Of a stretch of 7,437 nt of DNA, positions 1 through 6,560 are shown in pieces. The stretch's first letter is position 1. The number at the start of each line of letters is the position of its first letter. The position numbers were made by a program, and so were the translations under genes. The notes under the pieces were generated by a model, which did no database searches, had not been told where the DNA came from, and saw nothing but the letters and a program-made list of their open reading frames with translations. Where the stretch lies: contig CAJMSL010000098.1 of the NCBI GenBank assembly GCA_905216045.1, positions 1-7,437 on the forward strand. The letters are read 5' to 3'. Source of the stretch: an uncultured bacterium. Its GTDB lineage: Bacteria > Actinomycetota > Coriobacteriia > Coriobacteriales > Coriobacteriaceae.

Positions 1-299
1 AGTGTTCTGAAAACCAAGCCCGGCCCCCGCCTGCGGTGACGCTGCTGCAAGCGGTCTGCGATGGGGTCGTTGTTGGTTGGGGCCGCTGGGCTGATGCAGG
101 GGCGCGTGGTTGTTGCGGGCCCTGGTCCCGGCGGCGGCCTCGGCGCTTTGCGCCTGCCGCCTTGGGGGGACTGTGGGGCGCGGCCGGCAGCTGCGGCGCG
201 TTGCGCTTGCTGCCTGGGGTGACTGTGGGGCCGTGACGGCAGCCGCGGCGCTGTCGCGCCGGCTGCCTGGGGCGACTTTGGGGTTGGGGTGAATCGGGG
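1..299. other. G+C-rich stretch without a recognisable gene
   Basis: I see no gene here. Short forward reading frames exist at 36-236 and 110-292, but their translations are Arg/Ala/Gly-rich, match no family I know and lack a convincing ribosome-binding site. The only structure is the tandem repeat described separately (127-283). The region could be the 3' flank of a gene lying left of the window. Confidence 0.5.
127..283. repeat. Degenerate tandem repeat, three units of 52-53 bp
   Basis: Three consecutive units (127-178, 179-230, 231-283) share a G/C-rich first half containing CGGCGC and a second half reading CTGCC, then TGGGG, then GACTGTGGGG (GACTTTGGGG in the last unit). The units are clearly related but diverged, and one unit differs by an inserted base. 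Periods not divisible by three in every unit, and the lack of a stable frame, argue against a protein repeat. Function is unknown. Confidence 0.6.
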
Positions 300-471
300 T
301 CTAATACTTTCCCGTGAAGTGAACGAGCTTATTTGGACCCCCGAAGCATTGGCATATTTTGACCGCTATTTCCTGCGGTTTTACAGCGTGAATCCTGCGG
401 TTTTTTGGGCTAAAGGTGTGGATGCTCCGGGGCTTCGTTTTTACTCGTTCACTTCTCGGGAAAGTATTAGA
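300..471. repeat. Palindromic element with 28-bp inverted arms (element 1)
   Basis: The arms at 300-327 and 444-471 are inverted copies matching at 27 of 28 positions; the one difference is at 316 versus 455. Weaker symmetry continues inward: a GAAGCAT-like block near 336-345 faces a related GGAGCATC block on the other side. The 116-nt centre carries a direct repeat TCCTGCGGTTTT at 371-382 and 393-404. The layout resembles a MITE or a large intergenic palindrome, since no transposase is present. A forward reading frame (289-624) runs through it, but it looks incidental. It lies upstream of ogt and could affect transcription read-through into that gene. Confidence 0.75.
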
Positions 472-636
472 GCTCAGCTGATAGAGGTACCTCTCTGGCG
501 TCGAAGCCCTGCGTCTTCTTCGCTTGATTGGGGAAAACAGCTTCGCTTAAGCAATTGCGAGCCCGCCCAGACGTATCTGTGGGGTTGTCTGCACAATTCG
601 CGGTATTATGTTGCGGAGTTTTGAAAGGAGCCGCTG

Positions 637-1215
637 GTGGTCACGACGACGTTTGCTTCGCCTTTGGGCGAAATCCTGCTTGCCGCTGATGGCCGCGGTT
701 TGACGGGGCGTTGGTTTGAGGGGCAGGAGCACTTTGGCTCCACGCTTCTCAAAGAAGATCCCGAACATGTTGAAGGCGCCGATGCGGGTTCTGGTACCGG
801 TGGGATGTCTTCGGTGAGTCCGGCAAATGGCGCGGCTTCTTCGGTGCTTGAGCGTTCTTGGGCTTGGCTGAATGCTTATTTTGCGGGGCAGGAGCCTCGG
901 TTTACGCCGCCGTTGCATATGATTGGCACGGCGTTTCAGCGTGAGGTTTGGTTTGAGCTGCTTTCTATCCCGCGTGGCGAGGTCGCTACGTATGGTGAGA
1001 TCGCCGAGCGTGTTGCGGCTCGACATCGTGTACCGGGAAACGAAGCACCTGTTGTGTCTCCCCGTGCCGTGGGGGCCGCGGTCGCGCGGAATCCTATTTC
1101 GATCATTGTGCCGTGCCATCGCGTGGTTGCCGCCGACGGCTCGCTTAACGGATATGCCGGCGGGCTTGACCGCAAGGAGTGGCTGCTTCGGCTCGAGGGC
1201 GCGTACGAGGAATAA
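637..1215 (+). CDS. ogt: Methylated-DNA--protein-cysteine S-methyltransferase (O6-alkylguanine-DNA alkyltransferase)
   Basis: This 192-residue suicide repair protein moves the alkyl group from O6-alkylguanine (or O4-alkylthymine) onto its own cysteine. The active-site motif PCHRVV is at residues 159-164 with acceptor Cys160. The DNA-binding helix region is seen as GTAFQREVW (97-105), YGEIAERV (119-126) and RAVGAA (143-148, with the expected arginine finger Arg143). The closing block NGYAGGLDRKEWLL (171-184) is typical. There is no Ada-type N-terminal domain. Two segments look longer than usual for the family: a Gly/Ser/Glu-rich stretch at about 38-67 and a loop at about 130-142 before RAVG. 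The start is GTG at 637, preceded by AAAGGAG at 624-630 with a six-base spacer. No partner gene adjoins it, so it is probably transcribed alone. Family assignment is secure; the Ogt rather than Ada-C label is by domain content. Confidence 0.95.
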   Translation: MVTTTFASPLGEILLAADGRGLTGRWFEGQEHFGSTLLKEDPEHVEGADAGSGTGGMSSVSPANGAASSVLERSWAWLNAYFAGQEPRFTPPLHMIGTAFQREVWFELLSIPRGEVATYGEIAERVAARHRVPGNEAPVVSPRAVGAAVARNPISIIVPCHRVVAADGSLNGYAGGLDRKEWLLRLEGAYEE

Positions 1216-1255
1216 CGTTCGAGCACTTTGCATAGCCAAGACGCCGTGAAAGAAC

Positions 1256-1331
1256 GGGATGCGCTTTCCGAATGGCGTCCCAAACGGAAACCGTGTCCCG
1301 GAATACAGCCTTAGAGTGGGATGCCGTTTCC
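1256..1331. repeat. 14-nt motif in three alternating copies; possible hairpin after ogt
   Basis: GGGATGCGCTTTCC (1256-1269), GGAAACCGTGTCCC (1286-1299, inverted) and GGGATGCCGTTTCC (1318-1331) are versions of one motif at about 30-base spacing. Copies two and three can pair as RNA into a 14-bp stem with some mismatches or wobbles and an 18-base loop. There is no T-tract, so a simple intrinsic terminator for ogt is not shown; a repeat hairpin or a protein-binding array are alternatives. Confidence 0.5.
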
Positions 1332-1359
1332 GGTTGAGACCACTTGCTTGGACATCTTT

Positions 1360-1579
1360 CTACGCCCGCTTCTGCAGGGCATAGATCGACTTATCCATGT
1401 TGAACAGGTAAGCCGCGACGCAGACGATGAAGAATGCCGGCAGATTACCGAAACCGAAGACTTCGCAGCCAATCAGGATGGGTGGAGCAGCGTATTGGTG
1501 GCGCTGCCAAAGACGGCTGCGTAGCCCAGCGCGGCGCAAAGCGCGATGGACATGCCGAGTTGAGCCTCGTTATGGCGAC
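1360..1579 (-). pseudogene. C-terminal remnant of a ClC-family chloride channel, frameshifted
   Basis: Read on the minus strand, two adjacent frames together give a membrane-protein tail ending at the TAG in 1360-1362. The upstream frame gives ALGYAAVFGSATNTLL and the downstream frame PILIGCEVFGFGN, AYLF and KSIYALQ. This is the ending of voltage-gated chloride channel (ClC) proteins, where the ATNT segment leads into the last helices. Restoring one base between 1484 and 1485 (codon NCA before CCC) fuses the two frames into one, so a single deletion explains the break. Only about 70 of the usual 400 or more residues remain; the rest is replaced by the Abi fragment, with the junction near 1580. 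The fragment has no start of its own and is not expected to work. The family call rests on motif recognition. Confidence 0.7.
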
Positions 1580-1921
1580 ATCTGGGTAACAGAAAGGCCC
1601 GCGTTCCTCAGAGGCAAGATAGGCAATTCTGCTTTTGAGGTAGATCTCAATTCTGCCGACCGCATCAAACATTAACTGCCGGAGGGCTCGGTCAAATTCA
1701 TACGTGTAGATGATGGTTTCGAATGTTGTGCCTTCGCGAAAGATGGTAATCTCGGACTTGCATTTGGTTTTGTAGGGAAACCAGTAGGCCGACAGTCTGT
1801 AGTGGCCGACTTCGACCAAAGCTCGCTCGAGTTCGCTTTGATCAGAGCACTTAAGACCCCTGTATTCTGTCAATAGTGCTATTTGTTCGTTGGTGGATAT
1901 CCGCGACTTCCGGTATTTCAT
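1580..1921 (-). pseudogene. N-terminal fragment of an Abi_2 (AbiD/AbiF-like) abortive-infection protein
   Basis: The first 114 residues match the N-terminal half of Abi_2 proteins: GHYRLSAYWFPY at 39-50, then TTFETIIYTYEFDRALRQL at 65-83 and a GRIEIYLKSRIAYLA helix at 89-103, ending in GPFCYPD (108-114). Such proteins are usually about 300 residues and belong to the HEPN RNase group, associated with phage defence. The C-terminal half, where family members carry the Arg-x4-6-His type active site, is missing. From about residue 115 the frame runs into unrelated sequence, the remains of a chloride-channel gene in another frame, and stops at 1445-1447, giving a 158-codon chimera. The start is ATG at 1919-1921 with AAGAGG six or seven bases upstream. 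A promoter and leader hairpin survive. The DNA is A+T-richer than its surroundings (1861-1920 is 25/60 G+C), which fits acquired defence DNA. An annotation pipeline may call the whole 1445-1921 frame a CDS. Confidence 0.75.
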
Positions 1922-1936
1922 TTAAGCCTCTTGATA

Positions 1937-1979
1937 GAAAAAGAGCTGGAGTTGCGCATCGTTGAGAGGCTTTCCAGCT
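1937..1979 (-). promoter_or_regulatory. Leader hairpin with T-tract before the Abi fragment (possible attenuator or small RNA)
   Basis: On the minus strand AGCTGGA (1973-1979) pairs with TCCAGCT (1944-1950), followed at once by a C and a run of five T (1938-1942), an intrinsic-terminator shape. The loop contains AAGCCTCT (1965-1972), the exact complement of AGAGGCTT (1924-1931) covering the Abi ribosome-binding site. So a leader RNA could either terminate early or mask the ribosome-binding site. The stem is only seven base pairs and the loop is 22 bases, so stability is modest. Confidence 0.4.
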
Positions 1980-1992
1980 TTAGCAAAACAAA

Positions 1993-2019
1993 CTTATAAG
2001 ATGCGACGGGCCGCGTCAA
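1993..2019 (-). promoter_or_regulatory. Probable promoter of the Abi fragment
   Basis: On the minus strand a TTGACG -35 box (2014-2019) is followed after 15 bases by TATAAG (1993-1998); TAAGTT at 17 bases is an alternative -10. It lies about 70 bases upstream of the Abi start codon, leaving room for the leader hairpin. Confidence 0.5.
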
Positions 2020-2060
2020 GATAATTACCGGACGGCCTAGGAGGCGGCTGGTTGGCTGGC

Positions 2061-2095
2061 TTAAAACCTAGCGCGTGAGATGACGCTCCACGCTA
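2061..2095 (-). terminator. Possible terminator of the GyrI-like gene
   Basis: On the minus strand TAGCGTG (2089-2095), which includes the TAG stop codon, can pair with CACGCGCTA (2069-2077) with a two-base bulge, followed by GGTTTTAA. The T-run is short, so this is a weak intrinsic terminator at best. Confidence 0.4.
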
Positions 2096-2731
2096 TTCAG
2101 CGCGCTTGATAGGATGACGAACCACAGTCTTAAGTTTCTCCGGTGCACATTTGCGTGGATCGGAGAGATAGATTTCGTGATGTAAACGGGTGTCTGAGAG
2201 GTCGGGGACATAGCCCAGCTCGGTCGCGTATTCATGCATAGCGTCTACGGTCGCCGGTTCGTTGTCGTAGGGCCCGGTGTGCATGCATTGAACGCAGAGA
2301 CCCTCGTCAACTTAAAGCAGCTCGACGGCGGAAAAGTCCAGTTTCTTTTTGGCCGTGGCTTCCGCGACTGCCCAGTCAAAGTCATCTCGGGTGACGAAAT
2401 CGGGCAGGCGGATACACGAGATAAAGTTGAAATCGTCCTTGCGTACATAATCGATGTCGCCGCTCGGGGAGTCTTGCCACCAGAAACCCTCGAGCGGCGG
2501 TACCACAAAGTCGAAATAGCCCTCGATACTCCTTGAGCCTTTCTTCGACATCTTGACGGTATAGGCGATGCCGTAAAGCAGCGGCAGGGCGTTTTGATAC
2601 TCGCCACCTTCGGTATTTGGGTCGCCCTTTCCGCGAACGGCAACGTAGCTCATAGGCGGGACAGTTACGATACTCGGCTTGCTTGCAGGTCTGTAGAGCT
2701 CCTTGCATTCCTTCTTAAAGTCGAACGCCAT
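2093..2731 (-). pseudogene. GyrI-like small-molecule-binding domain protein with one in-frame stop
   Basis: The frame has 212 codons, the usual length of the cytoplasmic GyrI-like (SbmC/GyrI fold, COG4832-type) proteins, and is continuous except for TAA at codon 140 (2312-2314). Before the stop are MAFDFKKE, the TVPPMSYVAVRGKGDPN block (23-39), PPLEGFWWQDSP (about 78-89) and IRLPDFVTRDDFDWAV (107-122). After it the same frame continues VDEGLCVQC, MHTGPYDNEPATV and LHHEIYLSDPRK to the TAG at 2093-2095. Both halves are well conserved in character, so the stop looks recent (or is a sequence error). ATG 2729-2731 has AAAGG eight or nine bases upstream. Proteins of this fold bind drugs or small ligands; E. 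coli SbmC/GyrI inhibits DNA gyrase. A perfect LexA box in the promoter suggests SOS control. The second half could restart at ATG 2282-2284, but no good ribosome-binding site is visible there. Confidence 0.85.
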
Positions 2732-2772
2732 GTTGGCCGCCTTTCTGCGTATTGGCCTGCTTAGATAGTGGA

Positions 2773-2801
2773 ATCATATCATAGAAACGAACAGCTGTTC
2801 G
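2773..2801 (-). promoter_or_regulatory. Promoter with LexA SOS box upstream of the GyrI-like gene
   Basis: CGAACAGCTGTTCG (2788-2801) is a perfect 14-nt palindrome that fits the Gram-positive LexA consensus CGAACRNNYGTTYG at every fixed position. Just downstream on the minus strand are two overlapping TATGAT -10 hexamers (2778-2783 and 2773-2778). No good -35 box is seen. The box is 57 bases upstream of the start codon, between or overlapping the promoter elements, where LexA would block RNA polymerase. Confidence 0.75.
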
Positions 2802-2913
2802 AATGATTTGGTTGACAGATAGAGATACGTGCGTTGTGTTTGGCGGTCGGCTTGACCCTGTCGATGATTTCTCTGTCTCCCCGGCGCCTCATCTATGGCT
2901 GCCGTTTCCCCAT

Positions 2914-2953
2914 ATAAAACCTGCCAAAATGAACCTGTCCCTTTTTGGTCGGT
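2914..2953 (+). repeat. 40-bp hairpin repeat, copy 1 (upstream of the ABC operon)
   Basis: AACCTGCCAAAA (2918-2929) faces TTTTGGTCGGT (2943-2953), an imperfect stem around GAACCTGTCCC. The 40-base unit matches the inverted copy at 6475-6514 at 37 positions. The right arm has changed from GGCAGG to GGTCGG, so pairing is weakened here. Confidence 0.75.
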
Positions 2954-2963
2954 GCGAAATGGG

Positions 2964-2969
2964 TAATAC
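2964..2969 (+). promoter_or_regulatory. Candidate -10 box of the ABC operon
   Basis: TAATAC (extended TAATACT) lies 34 bases before the ATPase start codon. No convincing -35 hexamer is present at 16-18 bases; the repeat arm occupies that place. The sequence GGGTAA (2961-2966) with TTATCC (2977-2982) forms a loose dyad over it that could be an operator. Confidence 0.3.
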
Positions 2970-3002
2970 TAAAGAGTTATCCGACCAGATGGGAACCAAT
3001 CG

Positions 3003-3704
<702 letters not shown>

Positions 3705-3709
3705 CGCCC

Positions 3710-6475
3710 ATGGACCAAGACCGCCAAAACAGCCTACGCCGCGACGCGCAGAACACGGAGCGCGAGCAGGATTTTACGACCTACCGCACTGCCCAAAGCT
3801 CAAACGATATGGTGCCGACGGTTTTTCGCCGTGGCATCTACCGCACAATCCGAGGCAGTCTTAAGCGCTTTTTGTCAATCGTGGTCATCACCGCGCTTGG
3901 CGTGAGCGTGATGTGCGGCCTTAAGGCGGGTTGCGAGGACCTGTGTGATTCGGTTGATGCCTACTTCGACCAGCAAAATGTCTATGACATTAACGTGCAG
4001 TCGACCTATGGCCTGACTGACGATGATCTCGACGCCATACAAGAGGTCGATGGCGTCGAAACGGCCGAGGGCATCTACACCGAGACCGCCTACACCGCCG
4101 TGGGCACAACGCGCGAGCGCGTGGTCGTGCAGAGTCTCTCCAAGGAGAACATCGATCAGCCGGTGCTTGTGAACGGCGATTTGCCCGAGAGCGCCGATGA
4201 AGTCGCGGTGACTTCGAAGTTCCTGAAGGCATCGGGCAAGAAAATCGGCGATACGGTGAGTTTTGCCGCCAATGACGCGAGCTCGTCCAATCAAAGCGCC
4301 AAGGACCAGTTTGCCGCGGGCGATTACACCATTACGGCTGAGGTCCTCGACCCCACTGATGTAAGTTCTGACTCGACAGTCAACGCCTTTCGCGCTGCTT
4401 CGGCGGCGGACTATAAGTTCTATGTGAGCGAGGACGCCGCGACATCTTCTTCCTACTCCGCGGTCCACGTGATCGTTGAGGGAGCCAAGAGCCTCAACTC
4501 CTATTCGGATTCCTACGCGGCAAAGATCAATGAGGTCAAGGGCAATATCGAGAAGATCCGCGAGGAGCGTGAGAAGGCGCGCGCCCAGGAGCTGACGGTC
4601 GACACGCCGGCGAGCTTGGACGCGGCTGAGCGTCAGGCGAATATGCTCTTTGGGATTGAGCAGGACAACATCAATCGCATGGCCGAGGGCAGCGACGAGC
4701 GTGCGCAGGCGCAAGCCGACCTGGATCAGCGTCGCGCCGCCGCCGATCAACAGTTTGCCGATGCCCGCGCCGAGCTTTCCGATCTGGGCGAATGCACCTG
4801 GTACATCCAGGACCGCGGCAACATCGCAAGCTACTCGAGCGTGGAGAGCGACAGCTCGTCAATTGAGGCCATCGCCACGGTGTTCCCGTTCATCTTCTTT
4901 ATCGTCGCCGTGCTCATCAGTCTCACCACCGCCACGCGTATGGTCGAGGAGGAGCGCACGCTCATCGGCCTGTATAAGGCACTCGGTTATTCGCGCGGGC
5001 GCATCCTGTCCAAATACGTAGACTACGCGCTGTGGGCTTGTCTGATCGGCGGCGTGCTCGGCAACATCATCGGCTTTGTGGGGCTACCGCTCTTTCTGTT
5101 TACGGTGTTCGACGACATGTACACGCTGCCTCAGATGCAGCTTTCGTACGACATCGTGTCGTCGATTGTGTCAGTGGCGCTGTTTGCCGTGGGCGTGGTG
5201 GGCGCCACGATTATCGCCTGCCGCCACGAGATGGCCGAGACCCCTGCCTCGCTCATGCGCCCCAAGGCTCCGCGCGCCGGCTCACGCATTTTGCTTGAGC
5301 GCATCGGCTTAATTTGGCGCCGCATGGGCTTCTTGAACAAGGTGGCAGCACGTAACCTGTTTCGCTACAAAAAGCGCGCCTTTATGACCATCTTCGGTAT
5401 CGCCGGCTGCACGGCGCTCGTGATCTGCGGTATGGGCATTCGCGACACGTCGGTGGCGCTTTCGCCCAAGCAGTACGGCCACATCACACGCTACGATCTG
5501 CTGGCGGTCGCCAATCCCGACGATTTTACGCAGACATGTGCGGCGCTAGAGGAACGCGGCGCAGCCAATGATTCCAACGTGACCGTGACCTCGACCCTGC
5601 CGATTATGACCGACAACGTCACCTTTACGTTTGGCGGCAAGAGCGAGACTGTGCAGCTCATCGTGATTCCCAACGACCGCACGGGTGACTTGGGCGATTA
5701 CGTGCGCCTGGAGGATGAGTCCAAAGAACCGCTGTCTTTGCGTGACGGAGACGTGTATCTGAGCAAAAGTTCACAGCTGGTGTTGGGGATTCAGCCGGGC
5801 GATACGGCTCACGTCCAGGATTCGTCGCTCAACGTCGCCAAGGTCAAGGTTAGCGACATTTCGCTCAACTATCTGGGCAACACGCTTTACATGACGCAGA
5901 GCACCTATGAGCGAGCGTTTGGGCGCAGCGTTCGCCTCAATGGCATCTTTGCGCTGCTCAAGGGTTCGTCGGCCGACCAGATTGCGTTTAGCAAGAAGCT
6001 TAAGAGTGACGGCTGGCTTTCGATTTCGAGCACGGCCGAGCATTGGGAAAACTATGAGGCGAACTTTACGATTATCAATTCGGTCGTGGTGCTCGTGACC
6101 TTTATGGCGGCGTGCCTGTCGTTTGTGGTGGTGTTTACGCTGTCCAACACGAATATCTCCGAGCGCGAGCGCGAGCTGGCGACCATCAAGGTGCTGGGCT
6201 TCCGCCGTGGCGAGGTGCACCACTACGTCAACAAGGAGACGTTGATCCTCACGGCGATTGGCGCCGCACTGGGCGTACCGCTAGGCGGCTTGCTGGCCGA
6301 GAGTTTTACGTACATCCTGCAGATGCCGTCGCTGTACTTTGACGTTGAGGTTGAGCCGCTAAGCTACGTGCTCGCCGTGGTGCTTTCCTTTGGCTTTACG
6401 TTTATCGTCAACCTCGCCACTAATCGTACCCTCAACAAGATCGACATGGTCGGCGCCCTCAAGAGCGCCGAGTAA
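3710..6475 (+). CDS. ABC transporter permease with two FtsX domains and extracytoplasmic coiled coil
   Basis: This is a ~921-residue membrane subunit of a type VII (MacB-like) ABC system. Order: hydrophobic helix at about 54-73; large extracytoplasmic region at about 75-390 containing a MacB-type fold and a charged, Ala/Gln/Glu-rich coiled coil (268-294 and 301-360); first FtsX domain with helices near 391-409, 439-468 and 480-504; a linker with AARNLFRYKKRA leading to a helix at 557-577; a second extracytoplasmic domain; and a second FtsX domain with helices near 784-813, 843-870 and 883-907. Cytoplasmic coupling motifs EEERTLIGLYKALGYSRG and ERERELATIKVLGFRRGEV are present, one per half, as expected when two FtsX units are fused. 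ATG 3710 is five bases after the ATPase stop; GTG 3698 in the same frame would overlap it and add four residues. Such pairs usually act by mechanotransmission, exporting or handling peptides, lipids or envelope substrates; the substrate here is unknown. Confidence 0.93.
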   Translation: MDQDRQNSLRRDAQNTEREQDFTTYRTAQSSNDMVPTVFRRGIYRTIRGSLKRFLSIVVITALGVSVMCGLKAGCEDLCDSVDAYFDQQNVYDINVQSTYGLTDDDLDAIQEVDGVETAEGIYTETAYTAVGTTRERVVVQSLSKENIDQPVLVNGDLPESADEVAVTSKFLKASGKKIGDTVSFAANDASSSNQSAKDQFAAGDYTITAEVLDPTDVSSDSTVNAFRAASAADYKFYVSEDAATSSSYSAVHVIVEGAKSLNSYSDSYAAKINEVKGNIEKIREEREKARAQELTVDTPASLDAAERQANMLFGIEQDNINRMAEGSDERAQAQADLDQRRAAADQQFADARAELSDLGECTWYIQDRGNIASYSSVESDSSSIEAIATVFPFIFFIVAVLISLTTATRMVEEERTLIGLYKALGYSRGRILSKYVDYALWACLIGGVLGNIIGFVGLPLFLFTVFDDMYTLPQMQLSYDIVSSIVSVALFAVGVVGATIIACRHEMAETPASLMRPKAPRAGSRILLERIGLIWRRMGFLNKVAARNLFRYKKRAFMTIFGIAGCTALVICGMGIRDTSVALSPKQYGHITRYDLLAVANPDDFTQTCAALEERGAANDSNVTVTSTLPIMTDNVTFTFGGKSETVQLIVIPNDRTGDLGDYVRLEDESKEPLSLRDGDVYLSKSSQLVLGIQPGDTAHVQDSSLNVAKVKVSDISLNYLGNTLYMTQSTYERAFGRSVRLNGIFALLKGSSADQIAFSKKLKSDGWLSISSTAEHWENYEANFTIINSVVVLVTFMAACLSFVVVFTLSNTNISERERELATIKVLGFRRGEVHHYVNKETLILTAIGAALGVPLGGLLAESFTYILQMPSLYFDVEVEPLSYVLAVVLSFGFTFIVNLATNRTLNKIDMVGALKSAE

Positions 6476-6514
6476 CCTGCCAAAAAGGGACAGGTTTATT
6501 TTGGCAGGTTTTAT
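6475..6514 (-). repeat. 40-bp hairpin repeat, copy 2 (inverted, directly after the permease stop)
   Basis: AACCTGCCAAAA (6474-6485) pairs perfectly with TTTTGGCAGGTT (6499-6510), a 12-bp stem with a 13-base loop. The unit is the inverse of copy 1 at 2914-2953. It begins inside the permease stop codon, so it may protect the 3' end of the mRNA or help to end transcription, but no T-tract follows. Confidence 0.8.
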
Positions 6515-6519
6515 CTGGG

Positions 6520-6560
6520 CAAACGCCGGACACCTACGGGCGACCCGGCGTTTGTTGCTT
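6520..6560 (+). terminator. Probable terminator of the ABC operon
   Basis: CAAACGCCGG (6520-6529) pairs with CCGGCGTTTG (6545-6554), a perfect 10-bp stem with a 15-base loop, followed by TTGCTT. The tail is only moderately T-rich, so termination may be partial. Confidence 0.5.

Noticed and set aside
127..283. CRISPR array
   Set aside because: The units are contiguous and diverged throughout, with no constant repeat and variable spacer pattern, and no cas gene is present.
289..624. 111-codon forward frame upstream of ogt
   Set aside because: It runs through the inverted-repeat element, has no family motif, and its ATG-like start sits in a G-rich stretch without a clear ribosome-binding site. 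Its similarity between the two arms comes from the palindrome.
1321..1524. 67-codon forward frame in the decayed locus
   Set aside because: The opposite strand gives recognisable chloride-channel motifs over the same bases, so the forward frame is incidental.
2812..2840. Forward promoter starting with TTGACA next to the LexA box, possibly driving the ABC operon
   Set aside because: The -35 hexamer is perfect, but the best base run at the right distance (TGTGTT) is a poor -10 box.
3875..4750. 291-codon reverse frame opposite the permease
   Set aside because: It lies antisense to a permease with strong motifs and is an effect of the high G+C third positions of that gene; its translation is Arg/Leu/Ala/Val-rich without domains.
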